A stretch of DNA of 64,000 bases from Arcuatula senhousia (taxonomy: Eukaryota > Mollusca > Bivalvia > Mytilida > Mytilidae). Below are positions 1-11,200 of this stretch, in pieces. The position numbers and the translations under genes are program-made. The stretch lies in assembly GCA_963971305.1 (NCBI GenBank), contig OZ020306.1, positions 41,809,512 through 41,873,511 of the forward strand, read 5' to 3'. Under the pieces are notes generated by a model that worked only from the letters and a program-made list of their open reading frames with translations, had not been told where the DNA came from and did no database searches. How positions within the stretch are numbered: the first letter of the stretch is position 1; every line of letters begins with the position of its first letter.

Positions 1-1246
1 GCCGAGTAAATTGATGTATTAAAAAGTTTACGATCATGACGAGGGATAATTTCCTTGATTTATAGCAAAAATATTCCACTAACGTGTTAAATGAGTTTTC
101 GTATATTCAACATGCTAATCTTTCTATAACGGTGGCATTTGATTTTGGCTTTATTTGTAAACATGGTAAACAAACAATAATTGTGGTCATGGACATCTTA
201 AGACAAATAACCATTATCTTAAGTATGTTTATTCTATTTTAAATTTCAAACATTCTGGCTTCCCATCATGTATCGATTTAATTTTATAAGTACGTGTCCT
301 TTCTGAAAAATGTGGCAAATTAAAAATTCCTTTGTGCGGTCCACGAGGAAATGAAGCTGATGAGAAAAGTCGTTAGAAAACAATTTCCTTACCAGCAAAC
401 ATAAAAATGATTGTTCAAAATCATCCACAATTATAGTTTTATTGCAATTTAACAATAATACAGTCCAATGAACCACAAAAAAACTAAGAGGGGACGTATG
501 AATTTATAAGGACCTTGCAGGCAATGAGTTTAGAAAAAAATATCAATTATTCATTTGAAACCTGACACAAATGTTATAAAAGCTAAGCCCATAAGACTTT
601 AAAGGATATTGAATCAATCGACCCATTCGTATATTATTTATTTTTCATTATTTAATCTAGAAATCATCTAGAACAAATTGTTTTTATTTCATTTCACAAA
701 AGGATTTCAATTAAACAAAAACACTTTCAAATGAGTCAATGGATTTTAAATACAGATTTTAAATTTAAAATAACTAAAAGAATTATTTATCAAATATTTG
801 ATTGTATAATCTAACACTTGAAACTTAATTAAATTATACGGTTACATTAGGGATTATTGGGGAACCAGTGGGGGTGAATTGCATTACACCCCCCCCCCAC
901 CTCTGCATGGGCCAATTAAAGTGACACCCCTTTTCCGTGTCACTGTGAGAAGTCAGACAACACGATACCATCTTATTCATTTTGACATTTCAAAATCTTA
1001 GATAATATTAGATAAACCATATAGATTGGGATAAAAAAAACAACACCTCGATGAATTGACCACCTTTAACTTTCTTGAAAAGTATGAAAAACGAGTAGAC
1101 AATGAAAAAGTAAAGCACTAATAATTTCATAGATTATTTAACACAAAAAAAAACTTTCATTTTTCCTGTCATCGAAGGTACGCATGTATGGACTGTCTTT
1201 TTGTTGTCGTTTTTTTTTTTAATATATATTCGGAAATCAAACAAAC
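1..1246. other. No gene recognised; left edge
   Basis: AT-rich sequence with no coding region I can support. If the minus-strand exon at 1247-1705 is real, this stretch is its downstream intron. A C-run near 885-900 sits beside a GTGACACC/GTGTCAC inverted pair and may mark a small decayed element, but I could not define ends. Confidence 0.4.
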
Positions 1247-1705
1247 CTTTTTCTGCACAATATTTTTTCCAGAATCTGATGTTGTATTCCCACTTTTCAA
1301 ACTCTCCAAAGTTGAACTTGACGAATCTGAATCCTGAGGATGATGATGGATTTTAGAGGTAGGTGAACACGGCGAAGGACTACATAGTGAAGATTTCGGC
1401 GAAGTCCGTGATTTCAAATTATTTTGTACCACAGACTTAACATCACTATAAATTCCAGGTTTTAAAATTTTCAACTCTATTCCTTGTTTCACTCTTGGTG
1501 ATAATTTGGATTCAACACTATTTAATACTGACATTTCTTTTCCAGAAAACATTGATCCACTATTACTATTTTTGATAGTAGCTATCCCATGATTTTCCCT
1601 AAAATTTGAATTTATGACACAATTTTGTAAATCCTGAGAATTATTATTCCTCATAAAAATTTCTCCGTTGCTTTTGATTTTTGAGGCAGAACTTAAATCC
1701 ATCAT
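1247..1705 (-). CDS. Unidentified first coding exon, Ser/Lys-rich
   Basis: An open frame of about 153 codons starts at an ATG at 1705 (MMDLSS...) and runs to a plausible splice donor, AAG|GTTTGT, at 1247/1246; past this the frame enters low-complexity sequence. The product is rich in Ser, Lys and Asn, with a Ser/Pro patch (SPSPCSPTS), a HHH run and a DSDSSSS run, and has no domain I recognise. It does not look like a transposon protein. It is transcribed away from KMT2, so the 6 kb between could hold two divergent promoters. It could also be a chance frame. Expression data or conservation in a second bivalve would decide. Confidence 0.4.
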
Positions 1706-2680
1706 GTTCAGTTTAAAGCGACCTGGCCACTCACTAATGAACCCGATAAACGATTGGCAATTTGTGGCATGTAGGATTTGATATACGGCACTTGCGATGG
1801 GTCATGGTAGTGATTAAAAGGCTATGATCCCTGATAATTTGTGCAGGTCGCCACAATGGGAAATGTATCAGCGAGCGTCGCGGGTCGAAAATCAACAGCG
1901 TAAGAGTAAATAAGCGATAGTATCAATAAATTGAGGCTCTCAACGGGAATCGAATCTAAAATTAAAAAAATCCTATAAGAAAGAAAGTACCATCTGTTTG
2001 TTGTGTCTTGTTGTTTTATTTACTTCAGTACATATGTTCACGATGGGAGGGGTCCCCCATATCGAAAGGCGACAAGATCGCATCAAGCACTTGTCAAAAT
2101 TTTAAGGATTAGTTTTTTGAACATGTTAAGCTTCTTATTGTAAAAATAAATAACAAAAGAATTTATTCAGGTAAAAAGGATTGATTTCAGAACTCTCCAA
2201 TAAGTCCAGTCATTATATTCTTACAATACCAGAACAATAAGATTTCGTGTTCTTTGTATAAGTGTATATTCATGTTTACTCATTTTATTGGCGTGTCATT
2301 CAAAACAAAAGATTTTTAAAAAAGATAATTTATGCTACGGTATGTTGAACATCAAAATGAAAATTTTAAGGGTTAATAGCTTCTAAAAGAATACATGACA
2401 GCGTGTTCTTTTGAATGTCCATCAAAAACGTCTTTTTGTATAATTTTCCACCGGAATTACATCATTAATAATTAGACAGCCACTGGTGTATTGTAAGATT
2501 GTTTACAGCAATATAGTATGCTTGGTGTGCATGCAGTGGGGTGTACAGTTCTAGATAGAAGACGTAAATGTTTATACACTATTCACTCTGGAAGAAACAA
2601 CAGAAAAATCTCGGAAAACACACTGCAATAAAAAATCTAAGAGAAGCCTTTAATCATCAATAAGCGAAATTCAATTAATT
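1706..2680. other. Possible upstream region of the minus-strand exon
   Basis: About 1 kb without a coding frame. The part at 1706-1960 is less AT-rich than its surroundings and has several CpGs (for example GCGAGCGTCGCGGG near 1870), which would suit a 5' region for the minus-strand exon. This is inference from composition and position only. Confidence 0.25.
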
Positions 2681-2689
2681 GCATGTCAT

Positions 2690-3145
2690 ATGCTTGCAGG
2701 TACAAATATCTGGTAAAGTCGATTAAACTAAGACTTACTTCGTCATCAATGAGATTAGGAAAAGAACAAATATCCAAAAAATCAAATTATCGACATGCTC
2801 AACTTTCTTATAGACAACATATTTGTTCAGTTACGTGGACGTGTTTTTCGGCAAACAACAGGGATTCCAATGGGCACTAATTGTGCACATTTGCCTGCTG
2901 GTTTGTTTTTTTAATTCATATGAATTGGACTTCTTACAATCTCTTCTTAGATCTTAGACTAGCTCTCTTTTAGCCTCACTTTCCGATATATTGATGATGC
3001 CCTTCACTAGAAATAAATCTCGAATGCGTGACTTTCTCCATCTCATATATCCTTAGGAACTTGAGAAAAAGGACACAACAGATTCTACAAGAGGTTCCGA
3101 TGTAATTGGTAAGTGCACATTGGATATTTGTACCTGCAAGCATAA
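2690..3145 (+). mobile_element. Decayed reverse transcriptase fragment, copy 1
   Basis: The block at 2855-2890 encodes a GIPMGTNCA-like reverse transcriptase motif, the same motif seen at 4760 and 5815. Frames are broken by stops and indels, so it is a dead copy. The left part begins GCTTGCAGGTACAAATATC, and the reverse complement of that string returns near 3120-3143, so an inverted fragment of the same element closes the copy. The family resembles Penelope-like retroelements common in invertebrates; that assignment is tentative. Confidence 0.55.
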
Positions 3146-4374
3146 ATTGGCAAGTTACAACAAAGATGGCGGAAAACCTCGCTTCGTTCGACAACGGTCA
3201 GTTTTCATTTCGCGTTTGTAAAAATTATGCACATCTTATGAATAAAAACATGTTGCCTTTCGACAATTATGAGTTATGAAAAATATTTTATAACAATACT
3301 TTGATGCTTGATTTGATTTTTAAAAAGCTATTGAAGAAAAACCGGCCACCTAGCTGACAGCATTTTTTTTTGGTCATGCCGAAAAACGCAGACTTTGTTT
3401 CAGATCCGACCACATACGTTAGGTTTTATGGTGTCTTGTGGTCCGTTAAAAAGTATAGATTTTCCAAATATTGTTTTGTGTAAAAGAAACTTGTATTTGT
3501 TAATTGACATATCTAAAATTAAATGAATTTTTGGTAAATGGTCGTAAGTGCAAGTTGGTGTACTAAACAAAATGGATAATGTATACATGTAGAATCACCG
3601 TGTATTTCGAAAGTTTGCTTTTATATTTATTACATTTATACATTTCTATTGACTATTTCATGCACATTGGTAGTTTTGTTAGAGTCACTTTATAAACATG
3701 ACACAATGACTGCATCAATACACGAGAGATCTTTTTTGACTGTCTTTTGTGGGGTTTGTGTGTGTGTGTGTTTTTTTTTAACTCTCCACGGCCGACGCCC
3801 GTCACTTGAATGTGCCCTCACTATGCTCGCATTTAAAATCACAATGTAGCTGCCCGGTGCATTGACAAGCACGTGCTGTCTCAGTCATTCAGGTATTGTT
3901 CTATTTTTTTTCTTGGTACCCGGTATTCTACTAATTTTCAAACTACTTCATTCAACTTTTCGTAAATTTAACCAAAATGAGTTAATAAGGTATAACTGAA
4001 CTTTTCATATCTGTATAAGCTTTACATCACAGTATAAGTCTTGACATTTCAAACAAGCCCAAAATTGAAAAATTCTTAATTTTTCACACATATTTTCTGT
4101 TTTCTCTTCGGATTTTGTCAAAATTAGAATTGGTCACATTCGTCGACCATCGTAATTTTTTGATAGTCAACTTATAACATGAAAATAAAATTTTTATCAC
4201 AAAATTGGTCGACGGGTATGGCCATTTTCATATCCATCGATTTAAAAATCCGGCCTCAAGAAATATTACGATTGTTGTTATTCTATAAATGGTGTCAATC
4301 AAATGTGGATCATGCATGACGAATTCCAAAAGACCTGATGGAGATTCTTAACTCTAAATTAGTTTAATCTTGTA

Positions 4375-4460
4375 ACAGCATCAAAACATTCGATTTCTCT
4401 TCACTTTACACTTCTATTCCACTTGAACACACTGGAATTGCAATTGGCACATCTGATTAA
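4375..4460 (+). mobile_element. Reverse transcriptase fragment with TFDFSSLYTSIP motif
   Basis: Near 4384-4430 the + strand reads KTFDFSSLYTSIP followed by LEHT, the upstream catalytic block (motif A type) of the same reverse transcriptase family as at 4735-5345. It is cut off at the inverted repeat that begins at 4462, so it appears to have been interrupted by that element. Too short to classify alone. Confidence 0.5.
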
Positions 4461-4461
4461 G

Positions 4462-5631
4462 GGACCGGTCAAAATTTATGAAAACATGGGACCGGAGCAT
4501 ATGATAGTGGGACAAGTACTTTTTTTAACGTTCAAAGGAGTGGGACCATATTTTTTTTTTAAATTGAAAGGCATGGACATATACTTTTTCTTTCCTCCAA
4601 CACTATATAAAATAGTTTTTAAATTTGTTTAATTCAGTAATAGAAAGAATAATTGCATACCAAGAACAATAAACAACATCAACAATATGATATATAATAG
4701 TTTATGCTATTGCAGTATGCTTGATTTCCTTCATTTGGAGAGGAGATTTTTCAACAAGTCGGCATTCCAATGGGCACAAACTGTGCTCCTCTCCTCGCCG
4801 ACTTGTTTTTATACTCTTGCGAGACTGAATATCTTCAGGAACTCGTAAAGAACAAGAAGATAAAAGAGGCAAGGTCATTTAATCTCACTTTCAGATATCT
4901 CTGTCAACAACTCGTCGTTTGGCATATGGATCCCTTCAATATATCCTCCAGAATTAGAGATTAAAGAAACCACCGAATCCACTTGCTTTTCGTCATTCTT
5001 GGATCTACATCTACATCTATCCGGCCGGGTGGTCATCTCAGTACAAAAATTTACGATAAAAGAGACGATTTAAATTTTAAAATTATTAATCATCCTAACC
5101 TGGAAAGTAACATACCAACGTCACCTGCATACAGTGTCTACATTTCGATATGCCAGGGCTTGCACACATTTTTTTCAGATTTTTTTATCCGACACCGCTT
5201 TCTCCGAAACCGACTATTAGACCAAGGGTACAAGAGAATACGTCTCATACGATCTCTAAAAAAATTCTCTCTTCGTTATCAGCCACTGGTAGAAAAAATC
5301 AATATCATGTTAGACGAAATGGTTATTTCTTGCTTGGATTAGTGTTTGGCTGGTTGATGTACTGAGATGATTACCTTAGCATCCCTGGTATGTTCCTTGT
5401 TTTTTCTCATCTTCTCCAAGTTCGGTAATTTTGTTATTACCTTTATGATACATTTTAGTATTTTTACGTTTGGTCATATATTCAATTGGCATGGGACATG
5501 CACCTTTTTCTTTATGGAAATGCATTGGACCAAAGTTTTAAACTACACAATTAACCATGGGACCATGAGATTTTTCCATGTCAGAATTCCATCTGCTCCG
5601 GTCCCATGCCTCGATAGATTTTGACCGGTCC
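4462..5631. mobile_element. Element bounded by 38-bp inverted repeats, enclosing RT copy
   Basis: The left end (4462-4500, starting GGACCGGTCAAAATTTATG) is matched in reverse complement by 5594-5631, ending TTTTGACCGGTCC. The two arms agree at most of 38 positions and contain GGGACCGGAGCA. Between them lies a degenerate reverse transcriptase fragment (4735-5345). This may be a non-autonomous DNA transposon that received a retroelement fragment, or a rearranged repeat array. I did not find a clear target-site duplication. Confidence 0.55.
4735..5345 (+). mobile_element. Decayed reverse transcriptase fragment, copy 2
   Basis: Encodes FQQVGIPMGTNCAPLLADLF and further family blocks (SFNLTFRY, DKRDDLNF, SNIPTSPAYSVYIS) spread over at least two frames. 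The catalytic YIDD block present in copy 3 is lost here, replaced by an out-of-frame stretch after TFRY. Non-functional. It lies between the inverted arms at 4462-4500 and 5594-5631. Confidence 0.6.
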
Positions 5632-5639
5632 GAAATTGC

Positions 5640-6225
5640 AGGTACAAATATCTGGTAGTCGATTATACCAAGACTTACTAAATGTCATCAATGAGTCTAA
5701 GAAAAAGAACAAATTTACAGAAGACCAAATAATCCACACGCTCAACTTTCTCACTGGCAACATATTTGTTCAGCTTAGTGGATTAGTGGATGTGTTTTTC
5801 AGCAAACAATAGGGATTCCAATGGGCACTAATTGTGCACCTTTGCTTGCTGATTTGTTTCTCCATTCATATGAAGCAGACTTCTTACAATCACTTCTAAA
5901 CAAAAATGATCGTAGACTAGCTCTCTCTTTTAATCTCACTTTCCGTTATCATGGTTATATTGATGATGTCCTTTCACTGAACACTTCTCGATTTGGTGAC
6001 TTTTTCCATCTTATATACCCTCAGGAACTTGAGATTAAGGACACTTCGGCTTTTGGAGTTTACGTATCTCAAATGATTCGTTACTCCAGAGCGTGCGGGA
6101 CTTACATCGATTTCCTTAGCAGAGCGTCACGTCTAACGCAAAAGTTGCTCACACAGGGTTATGTTGCTCCTCGGTTGCTGTCTTCACTCAAGAAAGACAT
6201 CATGCACTTATAGACAAATATGGGA
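5640..6225 (+). mobile_element. Decayed reverse transcriptase fragment, copy 3 (YIDD present)
   Basis: The longest frame (5821-6213, 130 residues) starts at MGTNCAPLLADLF and contains the YIDDVLS catalytic motif at 5957-5975. A segment between EIKDTSA and FGVYVSQMIRYSRAC is missing compared with copy 2, which retains a DKRDD block there, so it is internally deleted. The upstream part (5640-5820) is out of frame. Penelope-like or a related retroelement; classification is tentative. Confidence 0.65.
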
Positions 6226-6430
6226 TTTCGATCTCTCAGGTGAGTGCAGATGTTGGTTTGTCATAGGGTTTTGTTTTGTCTTTCTTTGCCGGATTTGACA
6301 CACTGATTTTCTGTTTGCAACGCGACGGGTGTGCTATAGCAAGCAGGAACTGCTTACTCTTCCGGAACACCTGAGTTCACTCTCGTTTCGACTTGAGTTC
6401 GCGTTGTTGATTGATAGTCTCTGCCTTTTC
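6226..6430 (+). repeat. 3' tail of the reverse transcriptase element
   Basis: Non-coding tail after copy 3, with blocks TGTTTGCAACGCGACGGG and CACCTGAGTTCACTCTCG. The second block recurs inverted near 21470-21510, which shows it belongs to a dispersed element. I recall similar tails downstream of this reverse transcriptase type in other invertebrates; this is from memory and unchecked. Confidence 0.5.
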
Positions 6431-7516
6431 GGACTTTTCACAATCGGACACCCCATTTGTACCTCTGCTTCTTATACATGAAAAGCAAATTAAGAAACAA
6501 ATGTAAAATATCGAGATTTTTTTAAAAAATAGACTTATTTTGAGCTCACTGCTTTCCATGTTTATATATAAACAATTGAACCAAAAGATATTGCAATAAA
6601 ATACGAAGTCTAATGAACATCAAAGCAGCAATACAAACAGGTATATCAAAGTTGATTTTTTGGGCCTTTGTGGCTCCACTCCTTTAAATGATACCAATCA
6701 CATAAAACAAATGCAACTGGCAATGGTTAATTAACTCCACTTCCAAGTACCTTATTAAATTATTGTTAAAATTGTAGGTCAGTTGTTTCGCGTACACTTA
6801 TTCCACATAATTATCGTTATCTAACTATAGAAAATATACAATACATGTTCATGTCGGAAAATATCAAATTGATTTGAACCAGCGTTATTTTACATTGTTT
6901 AAACAAATGGAAATAGTTCAAAAAATATTAACCTATTAAAATGCTATGAATAAAACTAATTTTAAAAAAATCGGACGACTAGGGATATATGCAGAAAATA
7001 ATTGAATAAAGTGATAAAGTTCTTACCGTGTGTCAGTTTCGTCGGCACCGTTTTCTCGGTGTGTACGAAACGTTGTTGATGACGTAGGTTTCCCACCTGA
7101 AAAAAAGGTACCTATTCCAAGCGGCACGTCCTATTGCTTTCTAAATAGGAAGTGCAGCTGCCCCCCCCCCCCCCAGATTAAAAGACAGAAATGTCACGCT
7201 TTATGTAAAATAATTCTTTAAAGAACCTACCAACAGAACGTCTCAAATTTTCATACTTTAATACCGCGTACCGATCTATTTTGAACACAGGATTTTTGGT
7301 CTAGGATTTTTTTTAACTAAAGGATTATTAATATTAATAAAGTGTATATAAAAAATTACATACTCGTCTATATAGTACCGGCATTTAATTTTTATAAACA
7401 TGTTATCATAATAATAAAAAAATCTTGGTCCAAACGCCTACAGGTGATTTTGAAGTCGTTAAATTGGATGTTTTTACACTAAATTAAATTTAAAATATTA
7501 TACATTTGTACTTTAA
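6431..7516. other. No gene recognised
   Basis: AT-rich sequence, apparently intergenic and upstream of KMT2. It includes a C homopolymer run at about 7150-7165. No supported coding region or structured repeat was found. Confidence 0.4.
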
Positions 7517-7722
7517 GGGAGCAACCATTTGATTTTTATGGGGACAAAAAATACCATCCTGCCTTTTTTTATATTCAAAGCATTGTCCTGTCTTTTTATT
7601 TCTGGATGTTTGCCGTCCCCGGGTTGCCGTCCTTCCTTTTTATTTCTGGATGTTTGCCGTCCTGTCATTTTTAATTCAAATTTCACCATAGCAGCCCCCA
7701 TAAAAATCAAATGATTGCTCCT
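7517..7722. mobile_element. MITE with about 30-bp terminal inverted repeats
   Basis: Left end AGGGAGCAACCATTTGATTT and right end (reverse complement) AAGGAGCAATCATTTGATTT, both running on to TTTATGGGG. The interior has two near-identical subrepeats containing TTTTTATTTCTGGATGTTTG. Length about 206 bp, no coding capacity. The arms resemble those of the element at 19505-19876, so the two probably share a family. Confidence 0.7.
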
Positions 7723-8009
7723 TTATTTGATAATTTCTATCTGTGATAGATTCAGCAGCAATGGAATAATCAGTTGAACTTGCTTTTCTGAAAATTTGAA
7801 TTTCCCGCAAAATTAACTTGATTTTGGCGCGTAAATTAAAATATTGGTTTTCATATTGATCAACTTTGAACAAAAGTTTTGAAACGCCACGGCATTCTTT
7901 TGAAAATGATACTATTAAGAAAAATAATCAGAAATACGAATTATAAAATGGACATTTAATGCGATGAAAATTGGGCGAAATCTTGATTTTGTTCAAAACA
8001 AAGTTACAG

Positions 8010-8039
8010 CGCCATCTATCGGGATTCCCCTTCAACATG
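8010..8039 (+). promoter_or_regulatory. KMT2 start region with YY1-like ATGGCG context
   Basis: The start codon lies in CAACATGGCGCGG, close to the YY1 consensus (AANATGGCGGC) often found at animal start codons and downstream of transcription starts. Nearby CpGs occur in GCGCCATCTATCGGG. No TATA box was seen. The motif match is direct; a role as promoter element is inference. Confidence 0.3.
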
Positions 8040-8204
8040 GCGCGGTTGAGATTCCCCGGCCGTCCTGGCTGTAGATTTGAGCGACAAGGAATCCGATACG
8101 CCCCAGATGAAGCTGTTCAGTCACAAGATCCTGTACTTGCTTGGGTTGCAAATATCCACAGAGGTTTAAGACTATTTAGAGAGCTTTGTGGCGATTCTGA
8201 TGAG
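8037..8204 (+). CDS. KMT2A: KMT2 exon 1: menin-binding N-terminus
   Basis: Residues 1-56. The protein opens MARLRFPGRPG, which matches the menin-binding motif of human MLL (RWRFPARPG) at almost the same distance from the start. Next comes a helix-like block (LAWVANIHRGLRLFRELCG) aligning with the MLL segment between the menin and LEDGF motifs. The ATG at 8037 is chosen because the frame above it has no other ATG and the motif should be N-terminal. Donor GAG|GTATTC, phase 0. Confidence 0.88.
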
Positions 8205-11200
8205 GTATTCAAAGAAGTTCCATTTCGTCAAATCCAAAATGGCTGCCCACGATAAAATTTTGCTCAAAACGTACCTATTTCGTTCATTATTTAGTCTCCA
8301 TGGCCTTCTCAACAGTTTGTAGATAAATTCTATATATTACCACACATTTTTCATTACAAATTAGAAAATTAAGTAAGAAATGGTGGCTGTAAGAGACAAA
8401 ACGCCTGGTTCTTTATGGTCTGAACTGTCAAAACAAGCAATTATCAAGAAAATTGCATCAGTTTTATTGTTAGAAAAAGTCTATTGCAAAATGATTTGAG
8501 TAGAAGATATGTTTGTGTTGAATTAACTCAAATCAGCTCTCTTTATGTTGTTAGCTTAATTAAATTGCTTCAGTCCAACACTGTTTTATCACATGTATCA
8601 CGATACAAAATGTTTCTTTCACTTTACTGTTTTGATGGGTGAATTCAGACCTTTTTAGATCACCAGAGTAATAGGAACTAGACGATAGATATGGATTATT
8701 TGAAATTGATTTGGATCGAAATAAACAAACAGAAATAGAAAAGTTCTTGATATAATTCCAGATACTGTTACATGTACATGTACATGTACAATGTACAATA
8801 TACATGTAAATCATAATTCAAAATGTCCCTTTTGCCTTTCTGGTTTTATGGGTGAATTTGGACTTTTCTATACCCAGGGTAAAAGAAATTAGGTGATAAA
8901 TATTTTGAAAAAGCTTTCAAGATGGATGTATTGTAAAATTTGCAAATTTTCTCTTGTATTGTACAAGATTACTTTTGTGTTTCCTCTACCAGCATGTCCA
9001 TTTTTGGCCTGAATTCACTAGTGAAAATCCCAGTCATAAAATGGTAAATGTTTGGTGGGTGGGTGGGGAAAATAGTTTTGTAACAGTTTTCTCAGGAACT
9101 TATAATTCACAGCCTCTTGATATTTAGTATGCAGCACCAGTATGGGCTCCCATAGCATGTACTTCCTGTTTACCGACTCAGTTAAATTTTGCCATTAATG
9201 TTCAATAATAGAAAATTTTCATAACAGTTTTCTAAGCAACTTCTTATCAAAGTATTTTGTCAGTGATTCGTTTTAGGCATGCATTACAGTAATACACAAT
9301 CAAACTTTTATCCGTTAACAAAAATTTAGCCATATTTCCGTGTTTCGTTATTTGCATTTTTTATTCTTCGTGATTCGTGATCAGGACCCCCCGATATTGT
9401 TTCTCTGTACCTCCATTTTTAGCTCACCTGGCCAAAGGCCATGTGAGCTTTTGCCATCAGTATGCCCCTGTCGTCATCCGTCATCCTTTAATAATGTCAA
9501 ATAATCTTTTTCTTTAAAACCACTGAACCAATTAACTGAAACTTTGGAGGAATGATATATGACATGTTGGCAACAAATGATCCCCATTTTAGAATGATTC
9601 GATAAAATACATGGCTTCTGTTACTAAAAATAGAACATAGGGTAAAATCACTTTAAATGGCTTATAATAAAGCAACCATAACAGTAAGAAAAAATCTGAA
9701 GGATCTTAGGCTCTTCAGAATCAAAAGCTCTACTAAAGTCTCTATTGTTAAGATGGCCCTTGATAGGGGTTTAACCGTAATGGTCCTTTTATTAAAGGAC
9801 CAGGGCTGATAAGGCCTGTTTTTGGCCTCAAAATATGGCTGAAATTCAAAAGTTCTAGTATTCTAAATTCACTGTGTTATTTTCTTAGTCAAGGGTTAGC
9901 ATGGTTAGGGACATAATAAACAATGAAAATAATTTCAATCCATTTAATCAATATATAGAAAATGGCATTAAAAATTGGAAGATTTTCAACATTTGGTCAA
10001 AACTAGCGGTTATTACATTATTTTCATGCTTTTTTTGTTTTCAATAGTAGTGTGTACAGCCATGTACCAAATAGATACTTTGGGAAAATATTTTTTAGGA
10101 CCAACTGAATTTGTTACCAAAAGGATTTTGTGGTACATGGGTGTTGCTGTCACTTCCCAGAGCAAAAATATTAAAAATATGCTAAAAAAACAGCCGATTT
10201 GGTCAATTTTGTGCAATTTGTTCAATTTTGACGTCACTATGACGTCACAGTATGGTCAAAAATATAAAATTGTCTATGAAGCATTAAAGTACTGACATTT
10301 AACTAAGTCTTGTCACAATTTTTACTTGAATTCAAACAAAAATAATTTTTGGGCCAAAAATGGCCCTTATCAACCCTAGTCCTTTTTGCCCTATAGAAGG
10401 AAAAATATTGGAGATAGAGAAAAGCTGTTGCTTGCTTAAATGTTCAGCTCATTAAGTTCCACAAAAGTCTCTTTTGGGTCGAATTTGTCAGATGACCCCT
10501 TATAGGGGTTATGGCCCTTTACAGGTGAAAAATAGCTTTCTTCTCTATAGACATGATAGAATGAAAACTATTGCAGATAGAGAAAAGCTGTTGCTTGCTT
10601 AAACATGCAGCTCTTTACAAAAGATTAACATAAGTCTGCATTGGGTCTCATTTGTCAGATGACTCCTTAAAGAAAACACCCTTATGGCTTAAGGACCAGG
10701 TGAGGGATTCAGGCTCTTGTTGTTGTGTATTGTATTATTTTTATTTTGTTTAACTGTATGTTTAATTTCTGTAACTTTGTTTGGTTTATGAAAAATAAAG
10801 ATTATGTCATAGAGCTTTGTGTAAAGCTTTCTTAGTGTGGTACACATCTATTTCGTGATATAAGTCCAAATATAAAGTGTATCTCCTAGAATATGTAGTG
10901 TCCTTTATATCAAGTTCCTTGGGATAAATATGAGACGTAAATAGACATGCTTTAGGTCTTAATAATGTAAATGATTTGTTAAAATGGAAGACTCGCATTA
11001 AAAAAAAATCAACTGAAAATTTGTAATTCTATTTAATTATTCTTTTCTATTTTAAGGAGGAAGAATTTGAAGGTTTTACCATTGAAGATGTCAAGAAAGC
11101 TGAAAAAAAGTTGGAACATCTTGAAGCTGAGTTGTATCAAGAAAATGAACCCTCAATCCCTGCTGCATCCCCAGACACCAGTTTTAGTCCTGGATCACAA

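Larger units (their letters stand above)
8205..11056. other. Intron 1, 2.85 kb, repeat-rich
   Basis: Separates the menin-binding exon from the rest. It holds a TGTACA-rich stretch (about 8765-8810), a copy of the dispersed TTTTTGGC repeat (9000-9205), a Helentron-like element (9421-10722) and a minus-strand reverse transcriptase scrap (10807-10998). Confidence 0.8.

Noticed and set aside
1247..1705. Minus-strand exon as a PHLDB1 ortholog (PHLDB1 lies near KMT2A in human)
   Set aside because: Only a GIELKILKP versus GKGLKVQTDKP resemblance; the following sequence does not continue into an FHA domain.
7964..8036. Upstream ATG at 7964 as KMT2 start
   Set aside because: It is out of frame with the menin-binding motif (73 nt upstream of 8037).
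9975..10295. 106-codon frame inside the AGCTCACC element
   Set aside because: Looks like a chance frame in transposon-derived sequence; not shared with the other two copies of the element.
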